The notes beneath the pieces were generated by a model, which saw only the letters and a program-made list of their open reading frames with translations, was not told the DNA's origin and did not search any database. A DNA stretch of 64,000 nucleotides, from positions 103,931 through 167,930 of the forward strand of contig NZ_BNAR01000016.1 in the NCBI RefSeq assembly GCF_014653695.1. The letters run 5' to 3'. The position numbers and the translations under genes are program-made. This stretch comes from Lentzea cavernae. Its GTDB lineage: Bacteria; Actinomycetota; Actinomycetes; Mycobacteriales; Pseudonocardiaceae. This document shows, in pieces, positions 36,618-45,700 of the stretch (the stretch's first letter is position 1; each line of letters starts with the position of its first letter).

Positions 36618-37997
36618 ATGGACATGCAGGGAACTGGCGACGCGAGAAATGAACCGCGCCGCGAACTCGACGCCGTCAGGCTCGCCCGGGCCGATTTGAC
36701 GGAACAGGGCCGCTGGCGGGAAGCCGACGAGCTCGTGCTCCGCGGCATCGACCGCCTGCTCGACCGGCCGGAGGAGGACGCGCCCGACCCGTCCGGCCTG
36801 GTCCACCTCGCGGGCGGACCGCGGCCGGAGGACACCGACCGGCGCGCGGACCAGACGCTCAGCCCGGCGCTCGGCGCGGCGGTCCAGGCGGTGGTGTACG
36901 TCAACCGGGGTCACGGCCGGGAAGCCGCCGTCGAACGGGCCCGGCGCGCGCTGGCCGAACCGGGTGCGGGCGAACTGGGAGCCTTCTGGTTCGCGAACCT
37001 CGCGCTCGTGTACTCGGGCGAAGCCGGAACCGCCCTGCGGAGCTGTGAGCGGGCCCTGGGAGACACCTCGTCGGAACCGCGGCTGCGGCACGCCGCGGAG
37101 CTGCTGGCCGCCCGTGTCGAGGCCACGAGCAGGCCGGACTCCGCGCACCGGCGCTTCCAGGCCCTCCTCGACGACGAAGGGCGTCCCTGGCGCACCGGAC
37201 TGGTCGTCGCCTGGTCGGCCGCCGCCCTGGTCGACCGGGGTGAGGCCGACCGGGCGGGTGACCTGCTCGACTCCCGCGACCTCGGCGCGACCTTCGCGGG
37301 CCGGCGGGACCGGGCCGAACTCCTGCACGCCCGCGCCGGACAGCACCTGGCCGCGGGCCGCGCCGCGCAGGCCTACGAGGACTTCGTCGAGTGCGGGCGG
37401 GAGCTCGCACGGGTCGAGGTCGTGAACCCCGCCGTGCTGCCGTGGCGCTCGCAGGCCGCGTTGAGCGCGGCCGCGCTCGGGCGGCGCAACGTCGCCCTCG
37501 CCCTGGCCCAGAAGGAACTCGTCGACGCGCGCAGGTGGGGCACGCCCGGAGCGGTCGGCATCGCCCTGCGCGCCGCCGCCCTGGTGTCCGGTGACGTCGT
37601 CCGCCAGCTCACCGAGGCCGCTGAGCTGCTGGAACGGGCGGGAGCGACGTTCGAGCTCGTGCGCACCCGGTGCGACCTGGGCGCGAAGCTGTGCCACGAC
37701 GGCCACCGGCCGCGCGGTCTGGAGGTGCTGACGGCGGCACGCGGCCACGCCCCGGCCGGGGTGTGGCGGGAGCGTGCCGGGGAGGCCCTGCGGAGGTTCG
37801 CGAGCGAGGAGTCCGATCTGAGCGACCAGGAGCTGAAGGTCGCGCACCTGGCCAGGGCGGGGGTCGGCAACAAGGACATCGCCCGCGGCCTGCACCTGGT
37901 GGTGCGGACCGTCGAGTTCCACCTGTCGAACATCTACCGCAAACTGGGCGTGACCGGACGAACCGGACTGGCCCGGACGGTGATCCCACCGCTGTGA
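36618..37997 (+). CDS. LuxR-family regulator with TPR-like N-terminus
   Basis: A 459-residue protein. Residues 1 to about 390 are Ala/Arg/Leu-rich helices of TPR type, without any P-loop. The last 65 residues are a LuxR HTH (LSDQELKVAHLARAGVGNKDI, then RTVEFHLSNIYRKLGV). It looks like the C-terminal half of a LAL-type regulator without the ATPase. No strong ribosome site precedes the ATG at 36618; ATG 36624 is an alternative. It is followed immediately by a similar gene, so the two form a regulator pair expressed from the promoter upstream. Confidence 0.85.
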   Translation: MDMQGTGDARNEPRRELDAVRLARADLTEQGRWREADELVLRGIDRLLDRPEEDAPDPSGLVHLAGGPRPEDTDRRADQTLSPALGAAVQAVVYVNRGHGREAAVERARRALAEPGAGELGAFWFANLALVYSGEAGTALRSCERALGDTSSEPRLRHAAELLAARVEATSRPDSAHRRFQALLDDEGRPWRTGLVVAWSAAALVDRGEADRAGDLLDSRDLGATFAGRRDRAELLHARAGQHLAAGRAAQAYEDFVECGRELARVEVVNPAVLPWRSQAALSAAALGRRNVALALAQKELVDARRWGTPGAVGIALRAAALVSGDVVRQLTEAAELLERAGATFELVRTRCDLGAKLCHDGHRPRGLEVLTAARGHAPAGVWRERAGEALRRFASEESDLSDQELKVAHLARAGVGNKDIARGLHLVVRTVEFHLSNIYRKLGVTGRTGLARTVIPPL

Positions 37998-38011
37998 ACG
38001 AGGAGAGGTGC

Positions 38012-39178
38012 GTGACGTTCGCGGTGGAGGGGCACGAGTCGTGTGCCGCGACGAAAGCGCTGGCCGCGGTCGACGAGGGCGGGCACGACCGGATCGCGGC
38101 GGTGGAACTGGCCGAGGAGGCGCTCGCGTCGCCCGCCTGCGCGGAGAACGTCCGGTGCGTCTGGCGTGCCGTCTCGATCCTCGTCAGCGCCGGTGAGGTC
38201 GCCTCGGCCGACGCGCACCTGCTCCGGTTGCGCGACTCGCCGGTGCCCGCGATCGTCGAACTGCTGCCGGTGCTGCGAGCCCAGATCACCCGCTGGATCG
38301 GCGACCTCCTGGGAGCGCGAGAGCAGCTGACGCCGCTGGTCGGGCGGGGCCGGGGGATGGCCGCGTTGTCGCTGGTCGAGATCCACCTGCTCCTCGGCGA
38401 CGCGGCGAAGGCCGAACAGCTCGTGGAGGAGCACGACTTCTCCGCGATCATCGCCGAGGTGCCGGCCGTGCGGGGTGTGCTGCGCTCGGTGCACGGCCTG
38501 ACGCACCTGTACGCGGACCGCTACTCCGAGGGGCTGGAGCACTGCCTGGCCGCCCTCAGGTACCCGGCCGGCGAACTGGCGTCGTCGTTCCTCGTGGTGC
38601 AGCGCCAGGGCATCGCGGCGCTGGCCGCGATGGCCGCGGGACAGCCCGACCTCGCCGCGAGCCTGGCCCGGCAGCAGGCGGCCTCGGCCCAGGCGTGGGG
38701 AGGCCCGATCAACCTGGGCTGGTCGCTCTACGTGCTCGCGCTCGTGCAGGACGACGGCAGGCAGGTCGAACGGCTGCGCGACGCCGTCGACCTCTTCGAG
38801 TTCGCCGGCTGCCGGATGCACCTGTCCGAGGCGAGCCGCGAACTCGCGGTCCGGCTGGCGCTGAGCGGCGATCCCTCCGGGGCGCGCCACCACTTCGACC
38901 GCGCCTCCCGGCTGGCCGCCGAGTTGCACAGCGACATGCTCGCGCGCCGGATCGCCGTCTCCCTGGACGGCCTGGGCACGGCCGTGGCGGGGCCGCCGCT
39001 GACCGAGCAGGAGCGCCGGATCGCGTGGCTCGCCAGGGACGGCCTGAGCAACAAGGACATCGCCGCGCGCACCGCCCTGACCGTGCGGACCGTCGAGTTC
39101 CACCTGTCCTCGGTCTACCGCAAGAGGAACCTGACCGGCCGCCGCGAGCTGCTGGCGCGCAACGTCGACCTGAGCTGA
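38012..39178 (+). CDS. LuxR-family regulator with TPR-like N-terminus (second of pair)
   Basis: A 388-residue protein with a helical TPR-like body and a C-terminal LuxR HTH (about 330-388: LTEQERRIAWLARDGLSNKDI, RTVEFHLSSVYRKRNLTG) very close to that of the preceding gene. I chose the GTG at 38012, 6 bases after GAGGAG. A GTG at 37994, overlapping the previous stop by four bases, is an alternative that would couple translation. The two genes probably arose by duplication and may act as a heteromer. No ATPase domain is present. Confidence 0.82.
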   Translation: MTFAVEGHESCAATKALAAVDEGGHDRIAAVELAEEALASPACAENVRCVWRAVSILVSAGEVASADAHLLRLRDSPVPAIVELLPVLRAQITRWIGDLLGAREQLTPLVGRGRGMAALSLVEIHLLLGDAAKAEQLVEEHDFSAIIAEVPAVRGVLRSVHGLTHLYADRYSEGLEHCLAALRYPAGELASSFLVVQRQGIAALAAMAAGQPDLAASLARQQAASAQAWGGPINLGWSLYVLALVQDDGRQVERLRDAVDLFEFAGCRMHLSEASRELAVRLALSGDPSGARHHFDRASRLAAELHSDMLARRIAVSLDGLGTAVAGPPLTEQERRIAWLARDGLSNKDIAARTALTVRTVEFHLSSVYRKRNLTGRRELLARNVDLS

Positions 39179-39180
39179 AA

Positions 39181-39195
39181 GGGCAGGGTCTGCCC
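39181..39195 (+). terminator. Short hairpin after the LuxR pair
   Basis: GGGCAG and CTGCCC arms with a 3-base loop lie 2 bases after the stop codon. Only 6 bp and no T-tract, so a weak terminator candidate. Confidence 0.35.
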
Positions 39196-39249
39196 CCGAT
39201 CGGCCGGACGTCGCTCCGGACGTCGCGACCCCGTGCCACGATCGGACGC

Positions 39250-39534
39250 ATGGATTCGGACGAGGTGCGGTTCCGTCGTTCGTCGCCGATCGTTCCCGAG
39301 TTCGAGCTCGCGGCACAGCTGGATCGGCACGTCGACCGCCTGGCCACGATGAGCACCGCCCAGCGCGGCAGCCGTGGCGGCGAGCAGTACGTGGACCTCC
39401 TCGTGGGGCTGGCCGAGGCCGCGCAGGCGCTGCGGTCGTCCGTGCTCGGTGATGTCGTGGAAGGGGAGCGCAAGCTCCACTCGGCGGTCGGGAACGTGGC
39501 CGACATCGATTTCGACGCGTTGGTCTTCCCGTGA
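39250..39534 (+). CDS. Small hypothetical helical protein
   Basis: A 94-residue protein I do not recognise. It is mainly helical (ELAAQLDRHVDRLATM; YVDLLVGLAEAAQALRSSVL), with no Trp or Cys and no membrane segment. The ATG at 39250 lacks a strong ribosome site. It lies between two regulator genes on the same strand. It is not WXG-like (no Trp hinge). Confidence 0.6.
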   Translation: MDSDEVRFRRSSPIVPEFELAAQLDRHVDRLATMSTAQRGSRGGEQYVDLLVGLAEAAQALRSSVLGDVVEGERKLHSAVGNVADIDFDALVFP

Positions 39535-39611
39535 AAAATCGGGCACATCGGTTGGACGAAAACACCTGACGCGGAGTGGGCTCCGCGAAAAGTGCCGAAT
39601 TCGTCTCCACG

Positions 39612-40142
39612 ATGGCCGTCATGTCCTCTCGCGGAGTGCCCGGTGTTCCCATCGGGAACGCCGATTGCCTCCTCGACGTGACATTTCCCTATTTCACGAT
39701 CAGCGGCGGCGTCGAAAGCCAGGGCCCGTCGCGGCCGTGGCACGGGGAGATCGTGACCGCCTGCGCCGGAGCGCTGAGGTTCCAGCTGCCGGACGGGGCG
39801 CGCACGGCGACTCTCACCGTCGAGGCCTTCTCCTCACCGCCCGGTTGCGTGGCCGCCGACTTCGACGACGTGGTCGAGGTCGGCTACCGCTCGGCGACGG
39901 GGGAGCCCTCCCTGCTCGACTGGGCGCAGCGCCCGCTGTGCGTGCTCGGCCCGCTGCTCACGGGGCCGGGTGACTACCGGGTCCGCTACCACGTGCGGGA
40001 GGTGCGCTTCCCGCACGGCGCCGAACTGCGCCCGCCCGGTGTCGACGTCCTGCTGCGGATCTGGCCGGACGTGCCCGGCGAGCCGGTCGCGGTGAAGATC
40101 ACCAGTGACTGGGCCCGGTGCTGGCACCCGGCGCGGTCGTAG
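39612..40142 (+). CDS. Hypothetical beta-rich protein
   Basis: A 176-residue protein with alternating strand pattern (LLDVTFPYFTISGGV, ARTATLTVEAFSS, YRVRYHVREVRF, PVAVKITSDWARCW), suggesting a beta-sandwich. No signal peptide or catalytic motif is evident. I do not recognise the family; small beta-sandwich proteins of this type are sometimes immunity or inhibitor proteins, but nothing here shows that. GTG at 39576 would add 12 residues; ATG 39612 was preferred. The downstream ATPase-LuxR gene begins 72 bases later. Confidence 0.6.
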   Translation: MAVMSSRGVPGVPIGNADCLLDVTFPYFTISGGVESQGPSRPWHGEIVTACAGALRFQLPDGARTATLTVEAFSSPPGCVAADFDDVVEVGYRSATGEPSLLDWAQRPLCVLGPLLTGPGDYRVRYHVREVRFPHGAELRPPGVDVLLRIWPDVPGEPVAVKITSDWARCWHPARS

Positions 40143-40214
40143 AGGTTTTCTGGAGTCGCTGTCGATGGGCTGATCTCGTTCACCGGTGTCTTTCCGGGTC
40201 GGGAGGAAGAGCTC

Positions 40215-42764
40215 ATGGCACGTCAGCGAGGCACTTTCGTCGGTCGGCGGTCCGCCCTCGGGGTGCTGGCCCAGGACCGGCAGGCCGGGCTGACGGTGAT
40301 CCGGGGCAGCGAGGGGATCGGCAAGTCGGCGCTGGCCCACGAGTTCCGGCGCGAACTGCGCGAGCGCGGCGCCGTGGTCCTGGAGATCGGGTGCGGGGCC
40401 CCGGCGCCGGGCTGGGACCAGTTCGGCGTCACCCTGCTGCTCGCGGCGCTGCGCGAGCAGTTCGAGCTCCTGCGGGCCGACACCCGGCTCCCGGAGGCGA
40501 TCGACCGGGTGAGCCGGCTGTGCTCGCCGGAGACCTACCGCTCGCCGTGGTTGCGCTTCTGCCTGCTCAACGCGTTGAGCACGCTGTTCGGCAGGGTGAG
40601 CGTCACCGGCCGGATCGCCGTCCTCGTCGAGGACGCCGACCGGCTGGGCGACCCGGTCCTCGCGATCGCCGTGATGCGGCGGGCCGGGCACCTCGTGGTC
40701 GCGACCTGCGCCCTGGACTCCGCGAGCGGCCAGGACAAGCTCTGCGCGGTGGCGGACCAGGTGGTGGAGCTGGGCCCGCTGACCGAGGACGAGACGGCCG
40801 TGCTGCTGCAACGGACCCTGCACGCCGAACCCGACTCGGTGCTCGAACGGGTGCTGCGGCAGGCGCTCGGGCCGTTGTGGGGCAACCCGGCCGCCGTGCT
40901 CGGCGCGGTCTCCCGGCTGCGCGCGGAAGAACGCCTCGTCGTCGTGCACGGCGCCATGTGCCTGCGCGCTCCCGCCTCGCCCGTGGCCCTGCCCGACCGG
41001 CACCACCTGGTGCGCGCCCTCTCGCGGTTCGGCGAGGTGGGCCGTGACCTCGTCCTGCTCGCGGCCGGACCCGCCGGCTTCGCCGTCGACCAGCTGCCGG
41101 TGCTCGCGGCGGCGACGGGGCGCCCGGTGCCGGAGTGCGGCGGCACGACCGACGAGCTCGTCGCGCTGGGGATCCTCGACTGCGACGCGTCGGCTCGCCT
41201 GAGGTGCCGCGTTCCGGCCGTGGCGGCCGCGCTGAGGACGGACGCCACAGCCGAGCACCTGTCACGGCTGCACGCGGCGATGGCCGGGCAACTTCGGGAC
41301 CGGCTCGGCGGCGAAGGATCCGCGGTCCTGGTCGAACACGTCGTGGCCGCGGGGACGGCCCTGCTCCCGGACCCGGAGCTGGCGCGCCGGCTCGCTGCCG
41401 CGCCACCGGTGGCAGGAAGCCGCACCGAGCACCTGCGCGCGATGTGGTGGCACTCCCCCGACCGCGCGGCACCGCAGGCCGAACTGATCCGGCACCTCAT
41501 CCGCACGACCGAGTACGACCGCCTCGGCCGGTTCGCCGCGGAGGCGACGCGGACGGGGACGGACTCCGCCGGACTGGTCCAGCTCACGAGAGCCGCCGTG
41601 CTGGCTTCGGTGCACACGGGCGAGCCGGTCGACGAGTCGCTGTGCGCCGGTGAGCAGGAGGAGTCGTCCCGCACCGCCCCGCTGGTCCTCCTGGAGCGCT
41701 GGACCGCGGGTGTGCCCCTCAGCCTCGACGCGCTGCGCGACTGCTTCCCCGAGGACTGGCTCGCCCCGGTCGCGACGAGGCCGGCCCGGCACACCGGTGG
41801 TGAACGGGTGCGGTCGGCGTGCGCCGTCCGCGACCTGGTGCCCCTGCTCTCCGCCGTGCTCGGCCCGGACTACGGGACGCCGACGCGCGGCCCTCTCGCG
41901 GCGCACCACCGCGTCCGCACCGCGTTCGCGGCAGGGGACTGGACCACCGCGCTCAGCGCCGCACGCGAGCTGGTGCTGCGCGGAAACGCCGACCGGACCG
42001 CCGACGAACACGTCCGGGTGCTCGCGGCCGAGATCAGCGGGTGGCGGGGTGAGGACGACCGCGCGGAGGCCTGGTTGCTGAACTCGTCCGGCGTCACGAG
42101 CCTGCCGTTGTGGCGCGGCTGGGTCGAGGCGGGGCTCCGGGCGCACACCGACCTGGCGGGCGGGTTCGAGATCGCCTGGCAGGCCTACCACCGCCACGGT
42201 CGCACCGGTGACGTTCCCGGCAAGGCCGAGATCCTGGCCCGGCTCGTGTCGCTGGCGCTGCGCGTCGAGCAGCCGCACCGCGTCCACGACGTCGCGGCCC
42301 TGGCACGGCACTGGCGCGAGGAGTCCGGCTCGGCGGCGGCCGAAGAGGCCTGCCTGCTCGTCGGCGGGCTCGCGGACGGTGACGACGCCCGGATCGGCGA
42401 GGTCGTGCAGAGCGCACGTGCCCGCGGCGAGCAGTACAAGATCGCACTCCTCGGGCAGCCGGACGCCGTGGAGGTCGCCCAGCGGATCGGCGCGTCTCGC
42501 CTGCTCTCGCACGCACGCTCTCTCGTCGCCGACACCGGTGCGGCCGGTGCGGCAACCCCGGACACGGACCTCTCGGAGACGCACCTGGCGATCCTCGACC
42601 ACATCCGCGCGGGCCGGACCAACCGCCAGATCGCCCAGGCGCTGCGGATGAGCGAGAAGACGGTGGAGAAGAACCTCACCCGCCTGTTCGCCAAGGCGGG
42701 CTGCCGCACCCGGTACGGCCTCGCCGTGTCCGCGCTGGGCCAGGCCGAGCCGGTCGGAGCCTGA
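40215..42764 (+). CDS. Large ATPase-LuxR regulator (LAL-like)
   Basis: An 849-residue LAL-type regulator. A P-loop (RGSEGIGKSALAHEF) sits at about residues 30-44, followed by a Walker B-like AVLVEDADRLGDPV. A long helical middle region leads to a C-terminal LuxR HTH (about 785-845: LSETHLAILDHIRAGRTNRQI, SEKTVEKNLTRLFAKAG). GGGAGGAAG precedes the ATG. The stop codon abuts the stop of the convergent giant gene with no spacing. LAL regulators integrate ligand or nucleotide binding into activation of nearby operons; the target here is unknown. Confidence 0.88.
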   Translation: MARQRGTFVGRRSALGVLAQDRQAGLTVIRGSEGIGKSALAHEFRRELRERGAVVLEIGCGAPAPGWDQFGVTLLLAALREQFELLRADTRLPEAIDRVSRLCSPETYRSPWLRFCLLNALSTLFGRVSVTGRIAVLVEDADRLGDPVLAIAVMRRAGHLVVATCALDSASGQDKLCAVADQVVELGPLTEDETAVLLQRTLHAEPDSVLERVLRQALGPLWGNPAAVLGAVSRLRAEERLVVVHGAMCLRAPASPVALPDRHHLVRALSRFGEVGRDLVLLAAGPAGFAVDQLPVLAAATGRPVPECGGTTDELVALGILDCDASARLRCRVPAVAAALRTDATAEHLSRLHAAMAGQLRDRLGGEGSAVLVEHVVAAGTALLPDPELARRLAAAPPVAGSRTEHLRAMWWHSPDRAAPQAELIRHLIRTTEYDRLGRFAAEATRTGTDSAGLVQLTRAAVLASVHTGEPVDESLCAGEQEESSRTAPLVLLERWTAGVPLSLDALRDCFPEDWLAPVATRPARHTGGERVRSACAVRDLVPLLSAVLGPDYGTPTRGPLAAHHRVRTAFAAGDWTTALSAARELVLRGNADRTADEHVRVLAAEISGWRGEDDRAEAWLLNSSGVTSLPLWRGWVEAGLRAHTDLAGGFEIAWQAYHRHGRTGDVPGKAEILARLVSLALRVEQPHRVHDVAALARHWREESGSAAAEEACLLVGGLADGDDARIGEVVQSARARGEQYKIALLGQPDAVEVAQRIGASRLLSHARSLVADTGAAGAATPDTDLSETHLAILDHIRAGRTNRQIAQALRMSEKTVEKNLTRLFAKAGCRTRYGLAVSALGQAEPVGA

Positions 42765-45700
42765 CTACCAGAGCGTCAACTGGCCGGACGCCGGGTCCAC
42801 GGGGGCGTCCAGGTTGAACGCCGCGATGCGCCGTTCGAGAGCGCGCTTGGCCGCCCACCACTCCGCCCGCGCCGTGTCGGCGGCCCGCCCGGCCCGTGCG
42901 GCCAGCTCGGCGGCCACCTCACCGGCGGGAGGTGCCTGGTCGCCCCGTTCCTCCCACCGCAGCACCAGGTCGTTGAGCCGGGCGAAGTCGGCCACCGCCT
43001 GCTGGTGCAGCCGCGTCAGCTCCTGGAGCTCCGCGCGGACGCCGACCTCCTGCCGCGCCAGGTCCGCGCTGATCTCCTGAGCCCGCGCCTCGTCCGGGGA
43101 GCCCGGCTCGGCCGCGTTGCGCAGCGCCAGCGCGAGTTCGGCCCGGGCCTCCAGGATCCGCACCTCGTGGTCGAGGTCCGCTCGCTCGGCGCGCAACGAG
43201 TTCTGGTCCTGCTGCACCGCCTCCACCGCCGTGCGCAGTTCGCCCTCCAGCGCTGCGATCTCCTCCGCGCCGGAGCCGGCCGCTCCGGTCCACCGCTTCG
43301 CGTTCGTCTCGCCGTACAGCCAGAGGTCGTCGGCGGCGAACTGCGCTCGCCGCGCGAGCTCCTCGTGCTCGAGCCAGGCGAGATCCGCGCTCCGGACCGC
43401 GTCCTGCTCACGCCGGAGGACCTCGGGCAGGGCTCGGTGGAACAGCTTCGCGATGTCCGCGACCGTCATCCTGACCACGACCGATCCCGGTGCGCGAACT
43501 TCGGCCGCCCCCGTGCGGCCCTCGCCCGTGCCCGCCACCACGCGGTAGTCCGCGTCGAGCCGCACCAGCCCGGTGAGGCCGGTGTGCTGCACGACGACCG
43601 GGCGGTGCACGGCGAGGCTGTTGTGCGCGTGCAGCACTCGTGAGGTCTTCTGGAGGTCGAGTCCCGGCGGGGCGAACCAGTGCCCGGAGGAGGTGCCCAC
43701 CGCGCCCTCGCCGGCGGTGACGGAGGCCGACTCGGTGCCGCCCTCGGCCGCCTCGGCGGTGAAGGCGGTGAGCTGCTTGCCGGCCTGCAGCAGCTTGACC
43801 GTCTCGGACAGGCCCAGCAGTCGCGGGTTGGACAACCGCGCGTGCACGGTCACGGTCGCTTCACCGCGGTGGAACACGGAGGTGTCGTGCAGCGCCGGGA
43901 GCGGTAGACCGCTGTCGGCCATCGTGGTCAGGCCCGCGCGCAGGCCGGAGTTCGTCAGCGCGGAGGCGAGGGTGTGCGCGGGCCCGGTTCCCGCGCCGGT
44001 CAGCCGCGCGGGGGCACCCGCGAGGGCGAGAGCCCGCGTCGCGGCGGCCCGGAGTTCCGCGGCGCCGCGGGTCGCGGTCACCATGGTCGTCGGCGGGAGC
44101 GTCGCGCCGCTGCCGCGCCAGGAGGTGAGGCTTTCCGGAGTGCGCGCCGCCTCGGGCACGTCGGCGGTCGCGGGCGCCACGGGAGGAGCGGCCTGCCGCA
44201 GGATCCGCCGGTCGTCGGCGGGCGTCAGCACCGTCACCTCGGCATCGGTCGTGACCGAGGACAGCACCTCGGTGCCCTTCGACACCTCGAGTTCGAACCG
44301 GATCCGCGCGTGGTCACGGGCCTGCGGTCCGCCGCTCATGGCGGCGCGGGTCGCTGCCGCGCCGGTGGTGGTGGTCCTGCTCCACAAGTGGTCCCGCGTG
44401 ACGCCCACGCCCCCGGACACCCCTTCCGACCCCTTCGTCCCCGACTCGCCGGAGGAGAACATCCCGCGTGCCGCGATCCGCAGCTGTCCGCCCGCGGAGG
44501 TGAACTTCTCGACGATCCGCCTGTCACCCCGGCTGGAGGTGACGGAGGAGGTCAGCTCGCCCTCGTCGTGGCGGACGCCCGCGAACTCGGTGCCGAGCAC
44601 GGTCCCCTTCAACCGCACGGCGTACCCGGCGGAGGTCAGCAGACCGGTCGTGTGCGCGCTCAGGGGCACGCCACCGTCCAGCACGTCGTCGAGCAGGCTG
44701 CCGACGGTGCCGGCGCCGGTGAGGACCCGCAGCTGTTCGAGGCTCCCCATCGAGTCGTCGAACAGCGAGCGGGGCAGGAGCTGGTCGCCGAGGCCGCCCA
44801 GCGCGCCGCGGGTCGCCTGGACGAGCGGGCCCAGGTCGGGGCTCTCCTCCAGTGCCGCCATGCCGAACACACCGGAGTCCCCGCCGAACCCGGCCAGCGG
44901 ATCGGGGAGCGGGGCTCGCGGTGCCCTGCCGGGAAGCAGCCCCTGGTGCCGTGCCTGCTCCTCGGTCAGCCAGGCGAAGACCGAACCGGGCAGCGCGATG
45001 TCGGCCGCAGCCCAGGAGACGGCACCGTCGAGGAGGCTCTCCCGGCGCGACTCGGCGACCACGCGCGCCGTCGCGTCGTACCGCACGAGCACGGTGCGGT
45101 TCTGCGGCGAGAGCTCGTTCGCGCGATCGATCTTCGTGGTGACCTCGCTGGCGACGGCCTGCCTGCGGCCCCAGGGGGTCCAGGCCGCGCGGGCAGCGGT
45201 CTGACCCCGGCCCACCGCGGTCTCGCCGACGCCGTTGGCGTAGCCGAGCACCTGGGCGTTGCCCCCCAAGGCGCGGCGCCGGACCTTTTCCGCGCCCGCC
45301 TTGAACACCCCGGTCCACGCGGTCTCGGCCCGCCCCGCGTCCGACGAGGTCACCACCCGGGGGTTGTGCAGCGACATGCGCACGCCGACCGCGCCGACCC
45401 GGTCCGCCACGCGTCGCTCGAACCGGAAACCGCCTTCCCGCAGACCGCTCGTGAGCAGCTCTCGGCTCCGCGCGCCGAGCCTCTCGGGCGAGAACATCGC
45501 GTCGAGGCGGTCGCGAGCGGCACTGCCCGGCAGACCCAGCACGCCGTCGCCGCCCGCCGCCTCCGACATCAGCCGCAGCGCCTGGTCCCGCAGGAACTCG
45601 GTGTGCGCCACGTCCTCCCAGCGCAGGATCGCGGGGTTGCCGTCGTTCACAAGGGCGTCGATGGCCGGTGGCTGCGGCAACGGGGTGACCGCGGGTGTCC

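Noticed and set aside
39181..39230. Direct repeat CCGGACGTCGCT/CCGGACGTCGCG after the LuxR pair
   Set aside because: Only about 11 bases and in GC-rich sequence; likely chance.
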